Notes under the pieces: model-generated
What the model saw: the letters and a program-made list of their open reading frames with translations, nothing else
Databases searched by the model: none
Told to the model about the DNA's origin: nothing
Assembly (NCBI GenBank): GCA_036676195.1
Contig: JAKFDK010000046.1
Location: 1-64,000 of the forward strand
DNA: 64,000 nt
From: JAKFDK01 sp036676195
GTDB lineage: Bacteria > Bacillota > Sulfobacillia > Symbiobacteriales > ZC4RG38
Direction: 5' to 3'
In this document: piece by piece, positions 23,160 through 31,083 of the stretch
Position numbering within the stretch: the stretch's first letter is position 1
How the letters are laid out: each line of letters opens with the position of its first letter
Position numbers and translations under genes: made by a program

Positions 23160-25211
23160 TTAGCCTCCCATCACCGAGTAAGTTAGCCATACCGCCACGG
23201 CGCCGAAGACCACCAGCACCGCAAACGTCATCATGTAGCTCTGCACCTGGCCCGTGCTGAGTCTGCGCAACTGCTTGCCGCCAAGTACGGCCGACCAGCC
23301 GGCCAGATTCACCAGGCCGTCCACAAAGGTCCGGTCGAACCAGGCATGCACCTGGCCCAGTGCGGCACCGGCTGCCCCGACCACGTTGACGATGCCGTCT
23401 ACGATGGTGCGGTCAAACCAGGCAATAAACTGCCCGAGACCCAGGGAGGTCTGAACCGCCAGTACATCCCAAAGCTCGTCAATATAGTACTTGTCACGCA
23501 GCAGGCGGTAGAAGAAGCCCAGACGCCGGGCCACGCCGATACGAAACTCCTCGGTCTGGAACTTATAGGCCCACAGGCCAACCCCAATACCGGACAGCCC
23601 GGCGGTGGTGGCGATGATGGTGACCAGACCGGCCGCACCCAGGTCAGCATGGAACTGGAACGGATGTGCGGTGAAATGCTCCCACCAGTCGATGCCAAGC
23701 AGATGGGCCCAGGCAAAGCCGGAAAGCAGGGCCGGAACGGCCAGGATCACCAGGGGGACCGTCACCAGGGCCGGAGACTCGTGGGCGTGGTCATACACAT
23801 GGTGATCCCGAGGCTTGCCGAAAAAGGCAAGATAGGTGGCCCGGGTCATGTAGTAGGCGGTCAGGAAGGCAGTGCCCACGCCGAAGATGAAGGGCAGCCA
23901 CAGCATCCAACCGGGCCAGTGCGGCGCCTGCGGGCTATGGGCAAAGGAATAGGCCGCCAGCAGCAATTCATCCTTGGAGAAGAAACCAGAGGTCAGGGGG
24001 AACCCGGCCAACGCCAGGTAGCCGACCATCCAGGTCATGAAGGTGATGGGCATCTTGTGGCGTAAGCCGCCCATCTTGAACATGTCCTGGGTGTGTACGG
24101 CATGGATCAGCGAACCGGCGCACAGGAAGAGCAGGGCCTTGAAGAAGGCGTGGGTAGTCAGATGAAAGGTTCCGGCAGAAAAGCTGCCTACACCCAGTGC
24201 CCCGACCATGTAGCCCAATTGGGAAATCGTCGAGTAGGCAAGGACTTCCTTGAAGTCCTGGCGTACCGTGGCGATCGAGGCAGCAAAGATGGAGGTGAAG
24301 AAGCCCACCAGGCCCACCACACCCAACACTTCCGGGCCGGCGGTAGCAAAGATCGTGAAGCTGCGGGCGACCAGGTACACACCAACTGCAACCATGGTGG
24401 CAGCGTGGATCAGCGCCGAACCAGGGGTGGGGCCGGCCATGGCGTCAGGCAGCCAGGTATGCAGGGGGAACTGAGCGCTCTTGCCGACTGGGCCCCCAAA
24501 GAGCAGCAGAGCGGCCAAAATCAGCGCCGCCGGGCTGGCCTTGGCAATCTCGGGCAGCTTCTCGGCAATCTCGTTGAACTGCAGGCTCCCGGTGAGAACA
24601 AACAAACCGAAAATCCCCAGGAGCATGAAGGTATCACCGAAACGGGTGGTCATAAACGCCTTCATGCTGCCCATGCGCGGCCAGTTCTGTTCGTACCAGT
24701 GGCCGATTAGCAGGTAGGAGCAGAGGCCCATGATCTCCCAGCCCACCAACAGATACAGCAAGTTGTCAGCCATGACAGCCAGCAGCATGCCGCTGGTGAA
24801 CAGGTTGATGGCGGCGAAATAGCGGGTAAACCGCTTGTCGCCGTGCATGTAGCTGATGGAATAGGTCTGAACGCAGAAGCTGACCAGAGTGACCACCACC
24901 AGCATCGTGGCAGTCAGGTTATCGACCATGAGGCCCAGATTGAACGTCTTGCCAGCGAACGGACCAGCGGCCGGCAACTGGAAATGAACCAGCGGGTCGC
25001 CCCCCGCTCCGAAGGGCGCTCCACCATGCCCACCGTGGGTGACTGCTGCACCCAGGACCCCAAGGGACAGTAACAGGGCGGCGAACATGACGCCGGCACC
25101 CACGTATCCTGCCGCCGGCTCCCCGAGCTTGCGGGCCGTAGCCGCAATGAACAGCGAGGACAGCACGGGTAGGAGCAGGATCAGCCAGGCGTTATGCAGT
25201 GCGAACTCCAA
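23160..25211 (-). CDS. nuoL: NADH-quinone oxidoreductase subunit L
   Basis: Distal proton-pumping subunit of complex I with the long lateral helix. The 683 residues include K-S-A-Q-F-P-L-H-T-W-L-P-D-A-M-A-G-P-T-P and F-K-E-V-L-A-Y-S-T-I-S-Q-L-G-Y, plus the C-terminal lateral helix and last membrane anchor. It starts with TTG 25211 after AGGAGGGA. Residues about 595-640 hold two near-identical short repeats (W-F-D-R-T-[IF]-V-D-G-[IL]-V-N) within the lateral-helix region. Confidence 0.96.
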   Translation of the reverse strand: MEFALHNAWLILLLPVLSSLFIAATARKLGEPAAGYVGAGVMFAALLLSLGVLGAAVTHGGHGGAPFGAGGDPLVHFQLPAAGPFAGKTFNLGLMVDNLTATMLVVVTLVSFCVQTYSISYMHGDKRFTRYFAAINLFTSGMLLAVMADNLLYLLVGWEIMGLCSYLLIGHWYEQNWPRMGSMKAFMTTRFGDTFMLLGIFGLFVLTGSLQFNEIAEKLPEIAKASPAALILAALLLFGGPVGKSAQFPLHTWLPDAMAGPTPGSALIHAATMVAVGVYLVARSFTIFATAGPEVLGVVGLVGFFTSIFAASIATVRQDFKEVLAYSTISQLGYMVGALGVGSFSAGTFHLTTHAFFKALLFLCAGSLIHAVHTQDMFKMGGLRHKMPITFMTWMVGYLALAGFPLTSGFFSKDELLLAAYSFAHSPQAPHWPGWMLWLPFIFGVGTAFLTAYYMTRATYLAFFGKPRDHHVYDHAHESPALVTVPLVILAVPALLSGFAWAHLLGIDWWEHFTAHPFQFHADLGAAGLVTIIATTAGLSGIGVGLWAYKFQTEEFRIGVARRLGFFYRLLRDKYYIDELWDVLAVQTSLGLGQFIAWFDRTIVDGIVNVVGAAGAALGQVHAWFDRTFVDGLVNLAGWSAVLGGKQLRRLSTGQVQSYMMTFAVLVVFGAVAVWLTYSVMGG

Positions 25212-25225
25212 GGCCAGATTCCCTC

Positions 25226-25537
25226 CTAACCCTTGAGCAGGTCGATCTTATCTACGTCGACAGTGCCGCGATTCCGGACAAGCTGCAGGATGATGGCCAG
25301 ACCCACTGAGGCTTCGGCGGCCGCCACCGTCATCACGAACAGGGTCAGGATGGGACCCGTGGCGTCGTCGGCGTAATAATACCGGTTAAAGGTCATCAGG
25401 TTCAGGTTTACGCCGTTCAGCATCAGTTCAATAAACATCAGAATCCGTACAGCGTTGGTGCGGGTGAGCGCTCCCCACAGCCCGAGGCCGAAGAGGAAGG
25501 CCCCCAACCCGAGCGGAAAGTAAATTGGGAGCTGCAT
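25226..25537 (-). CDS. nuoK: NADH-quinone oxidoreductase subunit K
   Basis: Small three-helix membrane subunit of complex I (103 residues). It shows the conserved Glu in the second helix (M-F-I-E-L-M-L-N-G-V-N-L-N) and the end motif A-E-A-S-V-G-L-A-I. The nuoJ stop and the nuoK ATG share one base (TGATG), so I start at 25537 rather than GTG 25540. Confidence 0.95.
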   Translation of the reverse strand: MQLPIYFPLGLGAFLFGLGLWGALTRTNAVRILMFIELMLNGVNLNLMTFNRYYYADDATGPILTLFVMTVAAAEASVGLAIILQLVRNRGTVDVDKIDLLKG

Positions 25538-26055
25538 CACTCCGTCTCCTTTGCCGTCAGGATGATGGCACCGATCATGGCGATCAGCAAGATGATCGAG
25601 GCAATCTCAAACGGAACTGTGAACCGAGTAAACAGATTTCCGCCGATTTCCTTCACCGACAAGGGGCCCGCAACATCCATGGCCTCCGAAGGCAACTTCA
25701 CCGTCACATACAGGAAGGTCATAAAGGCGGCAAAGATCAAACCGATCAGGGTCGCCAGCGGAGCAGAGCGCCGGAGCCAGGTCCGGGCGCCCCCATCTCC
25801 GCCGGTCTTGATTTCGCGGATTTCCGAGAGCATGATGGCGAAGATCACCATCGTCGTAATGGCACCTGCGTACACCAGAACCTGCAGGGCGGCAACAAAC
25901 TCCTGCTGCATCATCAGGAAGACCCCGGCCACGGCTGTGAATGACAGCGCCATCCAGAGCGCCGCATGGGTGATCAGCCGTGCGGTTACGACCTTATATG
26001 CAGCAACAAGCGTCACCAGCGCCAGAATAAAGAAACCGAGATATTGGGAGATCAC
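25537..26055 (-). CDS. nuoJ: NADH-quinone oxidoreductase subunit J
   Basis: Five-helix membrane subunit of complex I, 172 residues, with the conserved helix-3 region (V-L-V-Y-A-G-A-I-T-T-M-V-I-F-A-I-M-L) that holds the pi-bulge in characterised enzymes. GTG 26055 overlaps the nuoI stop and has GGAGGG upstream. It sits between nuoI and nuoK as usual. Confidence 0.95.
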   Translation of the reverse strand: MISQYLGFFILALVTLVAAYKVVTARLITHAALWMALSFTAVAGVFLMMQQEFVAALQVLVYAGAITTMVIFAIMLSEIREIKTGGDGGARTWLRRSAPLATLIGLIFAAFMTFLYVTVKLPSEAMDVAGPLSVKEIGGNLFTRFTVPFEIASIILLIAMIGAIILTAKETE

Positions 26056-26885
26056 GAGTTGGAGCCCTCCCCGCCCTTGTCGTCCGCCTTGGGCTGTATC
26101 TGGTCGGGCCGAATCTCCATTGCCTCCTGGGGCGAGGCGACCTCCGCCTTGGGACTGGCGCTCTTGGCGGGTCCGGCTGCGGCGGAAACGTTCCTGGGAT
26201 TCGGGTTAACCGGCGGCGTCTGCACTGGGGTGTCCTTGCTGATGGTAGCCTGGGCGGAAGCAGCCGGAGCTGCCCCCGACCGGGCCTTCTTTAACTTCGG
26301 GTCCATGGGCGGCCGACCCAAAAAACCTTCCGGATCCTGAATGTCTGCCTCGGTTCCGTTCGTCAGTTCGGCAAAAACCCAGGGCGGTGTGGCTCCCTTG
26401 GCCGGCTTGGAGAGACCTTCTTCGGCCTTGGAATACTTCAGGCCCAGTCGCAACAAGTCTTCATACTCGAAAAGCATGTTTTCAGGGTTGACCTTGCACA
26501 ACTCGAAGTCGTACGCCATCACCAGCGAATCGAACGGACACGCCTCGATGCAGTAGTTGCAGACCATGCAACGACTCATATCAATAGCGTAACGGTCGAC
26601 TTCCTTCTTTCTGGTTTCCTTGTTCTGGTGCCATTCCAGCGTGATCACGTTGACCGGGCAAGCCTCGACGCATAACCCGCAGGATGTGCACTTGTACTCA
26701 CCTGTGGCCAGATCCGTCTTCTGCGCTGGAATTCCCCGAAACCAGGCGGGTAACTCAGGCCGCTCCTCTGGATACTGGACCGTGACCGGGTCCTCGAACA
26801 CGGCTTCACGAAAGGTCACGCCCAAACCGCCCAGAAACGACTTGCCTGTGCGCACTGCCTCAGCCAGAAAGCTGGTCGTCCCCAT
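26052..26885 (-). CDS. nuoI: NADH-quinone oxidoreductase subunit I with a long C-terminal tail
   Basis: Carries the two [4Fe-4S] clusters N6a/N6b on the peripheral arm. The first cluster is formed by C66, C69, C72 and C116; the second by C106, C109, C112 and C76, in two CxxCxxCxxxCP motifs. Typical NuoI is about 160-180 residues; this one is 277. The extra ~100 residues are Ala/Pro/Lys/Ser-rich, low in complexity and without cysteines, probably disordered. In an enzyme without NuoE/F/G this tail could meet another electron donor (inference). It overlaps nuoJ by 4 nt. Confidence 0.94.
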   Translation of the reverse strand: MGTTSFLAEAVRTGKSFLGGLGVTFREAVFEDPVTVQYPEERPELPAWFRGIPAQKTDLATGEYKCTSCGLCVEACPVNVITLEWHQNKETRKKEVDRYAIDMSRCMVCNYCIEACPFDSLVMAYDFELCKVNPENMLFEYEDLLRLGLKYSKAEEGLSKPAKGATPPWVFAELTNGTEADIQDPEGFLGRPPMDPKLKKARSGAAPAASAQATISKDTPVQTPPVNPNPRNVSAAAGPAKSASPKAEVASPQEAMEIRPDQIQPKADDKGGEGSNS

Positions 26886-26894
26886 TCCGGAAAT

Positions 26895-27998
26895 CTACCT
26901 CCAAGGCCAGAACACGTACTTGAGAAGCCCATCTGCAGCCTGAGTGGCCTCCCAGCCGTACTTCATAACCCCGGTGAGAAAGATATTGAACAGTGACACC
27001 GGCAACAAGAACTTCCAGCCAAGGTCCATAAGCTGGTCAATCCGCACCCGCGGGAAAGTCCAGCGAATCCACATGGCCAGGAATACGAAGACGTAGGTCT
27101 TGAAGATAAACCAGAAGATCCCCCAGAGGTACGGCCAGATGCCGGTGTTCATAAAACCAAACACACTCTCGCCGATGAATGGCAACTGGGCGAGGGTTGG
27201 TCCTGCCCACCCACCCAGGAACAGCGTGGCGGCAATGGCTGACCAGGCAACCAGATGTACATACTCCGTGAGAGCGAAAGCTGCCCAGCGGAAACCGGAG
27301 TATTCGGTATGATACCCCGAAACAAGCTCAGACTCCGCTTCGGTCAGGTCAAAGGGGGCCCGGTTCAGTTCAGCCAGTGAAGCAATCACAAAGACCATGA
27401 ACCCGATGAGCTGCGGCCAAACGTACCAGCCGCCCCGCATCACCTGGGCCTGCACGATGTCACTGAGGCGCAGGCTGCCTGCCATCATGGCGACACCGAT
27501 GACCGACATGACCAGGGTGACTTCATACGAAATCATCTGGGCAGCACCGCGCATGGCGCCTAGCAACGAGTACTTGTTGTTGGAGCCCCAACCGGACATA
27601 AAGATGGCGATGACGGCGTAGCCCGTGACAGCGGCGATCATAATGATACCGATGTCATAATCGGCAACCACCATATTGGGACCGAACGGAATCACGATCC
27701 ACACCAGCACAGCCGGAATGATGGCCAGGAACGGCGCCAACCGGAAGAGCCATTTATCCACGTTTCGCGGAGTCAGGTCTTCCTTCTGAAGCAGCTTGAA
27801 CAAGTCAGCAAGCACCTGCAACAAGCCATAAGGGCCTACGCGCATGGGACCCAGGCGGTTCTGCATGAAGGCTGATAGCTTACGTTCCATGTAGACGGCG
27901 ACGTAAAAGTTCAGCAAGCACCACACCATGACCACGCTGCCGGTGATCACGGCACGAATCCAGTCAATCGCCCAGAGGTCCGCTAACGACTGCGGCAT
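26895..27998 (-). CDS. nuoH: NADH-quinone oxidoreductase subunit H
   Basis: Membrane subunit joining the peripheral and membrane arms and forming much of the quinone chamber. It is 367 residues with about 8-9 helices. Signatures include M-E-R-K-L-S-A-F-M-Q-N-R-L-G-P and the acidic loop E-L-N-R-A-P-F-D-L-T-E-A-E-S-E-L-V-S-G. ATG 27998 lies 3 bp after the nuoD stop, with GGAGGTG upstream inside the nuoD end. Confidence 0.96.
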   Translation of the reverse strand: MPQSLADLWAIDWIRAVITGSVVMVWCLLNFYVAVYMERKLSAFMQNRLGPMRVGPYGLLQVLADLFKLLQKEDLTPRNVDKWLFRLAPFLAIIPAVLVWIVIPFGPNMVVADYDIGIIMIAAVTGYAVIAIFMSGWGSNNKYSLLGAMRGAAQMISYEVTLVMSVIGVAMMAGSLRLSDIVQAQVMRGGWYVWPQLIGFMVFVIASLAELNRAPFDLTEAESELVSGYHTEYSGFRWAAFALTEYVHLVAWSAIAATLFLGGWAGPTLAQLPFIGESVFGFMNTGIWPYLWGIFWFIFKTYVFVFLAMWIRWTFPRVRIDQLMDLGWKFLLPVSLFNIFLTGVMKYGWEATQAADGLLKYVFWPWR

Positions 27999-28001
27999 GA
28001 C

Positions 28002-29147
28002 TTAGCGGTCCACCTCCCCCAGAACGATGTCGATGGAACCAATAATGGCGATCATGTCCGCAAGCTTGAAGCCAGGGGAAATGTACGGAATCAACTGCAG
28101 GTGCGTGAAGCACGGGGAGCGCCATTTTACCTTGTACGGATTGGGTCCGCCGTCGGAGATCACATGGCAAGCCACCTCGCCACGCGACCCCTCAATCCGC
28201 TGGTAAATCTCACCCTTGGGGGGCTTGATAGCTCGGGGCATCTTGGCCGGCATGATCTCACCAGGGGTCTCCTGGATCCACTGTAAGGCCTGCTTCACAA
28301 TCCGGGAGGACTGCTTCATCTCTTCGGCACGTACCCACCAGCGATCGAAGCAGTCGCCATTTTCCTTCCCCAGCGGGATGTCGAACTCAAACCGGTCGTA
28401 GATGGAGTAAGGCTGATTCTTCCGCAGGTCCCAGTTGACTCCCGATCCCCGCAGAACGGCCCCGCTGGTACCATAGGCGATGGCGTCTTTGGCAGTCAGG
28501 GGAGCTACACCCTGGGTCCGCCACTGGAAGATCCGGTTGCCCGTTACCAGTGTCTCCCACTCGGGAAGCACATAGCTATCCAGGTAGTTGATAAAGCCCC
28601 AGATGGTCTTATCAGCCAGCTCCCGGCCGTCCTTGGGCGTACCGATAATTCCTTCGGGAAGATCGTTGCGCACACCGCCAACACGGAGATAGTTGTAGAG
28701 CATCCGGCCACCGGTGATGCGTTCGAACAGGCTATACATCTTTTCGCGGTCACGCCAGGCATACAGGAAGGCGGTGACGGCGCCCAGGTCCATGGCCATT
28801 GCGCCCAGGCCTAGCAGATGCGAGCAGATCCGCTGCAGTTCGGACATCAGCACCCGAATGTACTCAGCGCGTTCCGGGACCTGAAGGCCCATCAACTTCT
28901 CGGTGGCCAGAGCAAAACAATGCTCGTTCGTGATGGCCGAAAGGTAGTCCGTACGGTCAGTGAAGGGCAATACCTGGGGATACGTCTTGGCCTCAGAGAG
29001 CTTTTCAAAGCAACGGTGAAGGTAGCCGACGTCCGCTTCCGCCCAGGTGATCGTCTCGCCGTCCAGCTTCACCAGGAGCCGCAACACACCATGTGTGGAC
29101 GGGTGCTGCGGGCCCATGTTGAGCAGCAGTTCTTTCGTCTGTTCCAT
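28002..29147 (-). CDS. nuoD: NADH-quinone oxidoreductase subunit D
   Basis: 49-kDa-type subunit lining the quinone site. It is 381 residues with the start motif M-G-P-Q-H-P-S-T-H-G-V, the G-Y-L-H-R-C-F-E-K region and D-R-T-D-Y near 65. It keeps the hydrogenase-like fold but not the Ni-binding cysteines. It is separate from nuoC, not fused as in enterobacteria. ATG 29147 follows AAGGTGGTG. Confidence 0.97.
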   Translation of the reverse strand: MEQTKELLLNMGPQHPSTHGVLRLLVKLDGETITWAEADVGYLHRCFEKLSEAKTYPQVLPFTDRTDYLSAITNEHCFALATEKLMGLQVPERAEYIRVLMSELQRICSHLLGLGAMAMDLGAVTAFLYAWRDREKMYSLFERITGGRMLYNYLRVGGVRNDLPEGIIGTPKDGRELADKTIWGFINYLDSYVLPEWETLVTGNRIFQWRTQGVAPLTAKDAIAYGTSGAVLRGSGVNWDLRKNQPYSIYDRFEFDIPLGKENGDCFDRWWVRAEEMKQSSRIVKQALQWIQETPGEIMPAKMPRAIKPPKGEIYQRIEGSRGEVACHVISDGGPNPYKVKWRSPCFTHLQLIPYISPGFKLADMIAIIGSIDIVLGEVDR

Positions 29148-29169
29148 TAATCAAGCACCACCTTGGCGT

Positions 29170-29664
29170 TTAAACCCGGTGCCGCACGAGGCGAGGACGC
29201 TTGGGCCGCTTGTCCACAAAATCCTTTAGCAGCGGGTAACCGCCCTGCCAGTTATCCGGCAGTAGAATCCGCTTCGGATTGGGGTGGCCCTCAAACTGAA
29301 CCCCGTACATATCAAAGGTTTCCCGCTCGTGCCAGTCCAAGCCCGGGTACAGAGGCGTGATCGAGGGCACTTTGGCCCCCTCACGCGGTAGACCGTCAAC
29401 CCGAACCATAACAATCTGAGAATTTGTCAGTCCTTCGGTCAGCTTGTAAAGCTGCACCACGAGTTCCAGGCGATCCTTCCAGTCCACTGCGGTGATACAG
29501 GAGGGAAAGTTATACCCGACCTCCCTCAGATAAGAAACTACATCTAGATACTGTCCCTTAGCAACCCGTACGTTGTAACCACCAGCCGGGACCTCTTCGA
29601 TTGCGACTTCCGGGAACCTGGCCCCGAGCGCATCCAGGTCGCCCCGGATGTCCAACGGCTCCAC
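29170..29664 (-). CDS. nuoC: NADH-quinone oxidoreductase subunit C
   Basis: 30-kDa-type peripheral subunit of complex I. The C-terminal half has the family signature (W-H-E-R-E-T-F-D-M-Y-G-V-Q-F-E-G-H-P-N-P-K-R-I-L). The frame opens at TTG 29703, but that start lacks an SD and lies right beside a hairpin. GTG 29664 has GGGGGTGA 7 nt upstream, giving 164 residues. It precedes nuoD by 22 bp. Confidence 0.92.
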   Translation of the reverse strand: MEPLDIRGDLDALGARFPEVAIEEVPAGGYNVRVAKGQYLDVVSYLREVGYNFPSCITAVDWKDRLELVVQLYKLTEGLTNSQIVMVRVDGLPREGAKVPSITPLYPGLDWHERETFDMYGVQFEGHPNPKRILLPDNWQGGYPLLKDFVDKRPKRPRLVRHRV

Positions 29665-29703
29665 CTGGGATTCACCCCCGTAATGCCATGAAAAAGCGCT
29701 CAA

Positions 29704-29726
29704 GCCCCGCCAGGCTGGGCCGGGGC
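29704..29726 (-). terminator. Attenuator-like hairpin between nuoA and nuoC
   Basis: A GC stem (29722-29726 with 29704-29708, extended by G-C pairs and one bulge) lies in the nuoA-nuoC gap. On the minus strand it is followed, 8 nt later, by TTTTT. The T-run is late, so it may only lower downstream expression. Confidence 0.35.
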
Positions 29727-29737
29727 ATGATCAACGC

Positions 29738-30097
29738 TTAATACCAGTGCAAAACCTTCTTCTTATAGGCATAGAGCAGGCCAACGCCCAGAACGACCAG
29801 GAAGACAAACATCTCGATCAGGCCAAAAATGCCTAGCCCCTGGAACACGACGGCCCAAGGGTAAAGAAAGATGGCTTCCATGTCGAACACAAAGAAGGTC
29901 AGCGCAAAGATATAATACCGAATGTTGAAGTTAACCAGGGCATCGTCAAAAGGTAGCTCGCCACACTCATACGTCTCAAGCTTTTCACCAAGGTGCGCGT
30001 TTTTTGGTGCCAAGAACTTTGGCACCAGCAACTGTGAGGCGATAAACCCAGCACCAATGATCGCGAAAATCGGCAAGTAAATGTAACTGGTGGGCAT
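29738..30097 (-). CDS. nuoA: NADH-quinone oxidoreductase subunit A
   Basis: Three-helix membrane subunit of complex I. It contains the conserved loop Y-E-C-G-E-L-P-F and the downstream F-D-M-E-A-I-F-L-Y-P-W-A, both involved in quinone-site dynamics in characterised enzymes. The frame opens at ATG 30127, but AAAGGAG upstream of ATG 30097 and the family length (about 119 residues) favour the shorter protein. It is the first gene of the main nuo operon, behind its own consensus promoter. Confidence 0.94.
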   Translation of the reverse strand: MPTSYIYLPIFAIIGAGFIASQLLVPKFLAPKNAHLGEKLETYECGELPFDDALVNFNIRYYIFALTFFVFDMEAIFLYPWAVVFQGLGIFGLIEMFVFLVVLGVGLLYAYKKKVLHWY

Positions 30098-30169
30098 TTG
30101 CCGCTGCGGCTCCTTTCCCCCGCTCATCCATCTTTGTGACGGATTTCACGGCGTTCGTGCACCGAACCA

Positions 30170-30199
30170 ATTATACAGTAGCGCCAGAAGCTCCGTCAA
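30170..30199 (-). promoter_or_regulatory. Promoter of nuoA-C-D-H-I-J-K-L-M-N
   Basis: On the minus strand, TTGACG (30194-30199), 18-bp spacer, perfect TATAAT (30170-30175). It lies between the nuoB terminator and nuoA, showing that the operon is transcribed separately from nuoB. Confidence 0.82.
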
Positions 30200-30233
30200 C
30201 GTTGGGGAATCCAGGAAATTCCCATCTTTACAC

Positions 30234-30259
30234 AAAAAAGGCAGGGTCTCCACCCTGCC
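30234..30259 (-). terminator. Intrinsic terminator of nuoB
   Basis: On the minus strand an 8-bp perfect stem (30252-30259 with 30240-30247, loop of 4) is followed by TTTTTT (complement of 30234-30239). It starts 12 bp beyond the nuoB stop and separates nuoB from nuoA. Confidence 0.9.
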
Positions 30260-30271
30260 GGAAACCTACGG

Positions 30272-30820
30272 TTAACCCTTGGTTACCAGCCCGCGCTGGC
30301 CCGTTTTCAGCATTTCCTGAATCTCCATCAGACCCTGAAGCAGCGCCTCGGGCCGGGGGGGACAACCAGGAACGTAGACGTCCACCGGAATCACCTTGTG
30401 GACACCATCCACCACATTGTAGGTATCCCAGTACGGGCCGCCATTGGAAGCACATGCACCCATGGCAATGACGAACTTGGGCTCCGCCATCTGGTCGTAC
30501 AGGCGGCGCACAACGACAGCCATCTTTTCATTGACGGTACCGGCCACGATCATCAGGTCAGCCTGTCGGGGAGACATCCGTACGGCCTCAGACCCAAACC
30601 GTGCAATGTCATACTTGGAGCACGAAGCGGCCATCATTTCAATGGCGCAACAGGCGATACCAAACCCCAGCGGCCAGACCGACGAGCCCTGGCCCCACTG
30701 GAACAGCTTGCGCACAACCGCGGGGAGCTTGCCAACGACCACGTTCTGGTTGACCTCAACGTCGGACAGAACCACAGGGTCGTTGAGCCAGTCCAGTTCC
30801 TTGACCTGGTTCTCAGACAT
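30272..30820 (-). CDS. nuoB: NADH-quinone oxidoreductase subunit B
   Basis: Carries cluster N2, the last Fe-S centre before quinone. Its ligands are the tandem C57-C58, C123 (G-A-C-A) and C153 (P-G-C-P-P-R-P). It is 182 residues. The start ATG 30820 follows GGGGAGGTG. Unusually it precedes nuoA and is bounded by its own promoter and terminator, so it forms a single-gene unit instead of lying between nuoA and nuoC. Confidence 0.97.
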   Translation of the reverse strand: MSENQVKELDWLNDPVVLSDVEVNQNVVVGKLPAVVRKLFQWGQGSSVWPLGFGIACCAIEMMAASCSKYDIARFGSEAVRMSPRQADLMIVAGTVNEKMAVVVRRLYDQMAEPKFVIAMGACASNGGPYWDTYNVVDGVHKVIPVDVYVPGCPPRPEALLQGLMEIQEMLKTGQRGLVTKG

Positions 30821-30881
30821 GTCAATTCACCTCCCCACCGGAAAAAACGCAGCTTGTGAATACCATGAACATGCCAACCCC

Positions 30882-30910
30882 ATTATACCGGTCCCCCAAA
30901 GGTCGGTCAA
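30882..30910 (-). promoter_or_regulatory. Promoter of nuoB
   Basis: On the minus strand, TTGACC (30905-30910), 17-bp spacer, perfect TATAAT (30882-30887). It is about 60 bp upstream of the nuoB start. Confidence 0.82.
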
Positions 30911-31033
30911 CGGCGAGCGATGCGGCAAATCGACTTCCGGAGCCGCCTGGTAACCATCCGAGTTTGATGGAAATTTGGTATCGGGCGTATTACCTTATAG
31001 CATTTGCCGTAAGAAGTGCTCCAATACATTCCT

Positions 31034-31068
31034 ACGGGCGGGGCAGATCCATGATCTACCCCGCCCGT
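31034..31068. terminator. 16-bp hairpin after the gene ending at 31084
   Basis: Bases 31034-31049 pair with 31053-31068 (one mismatch, G-U on the minus strand) around a 3-nt loop. It lies 16 bp past the minus-strand stop. No T-run. The remaining stretch up to the nuoB promoter holds nothing I recognise. Confidence 0.6.
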
Positions 31069-31083
31069 CCCGGCAGTGAAATC

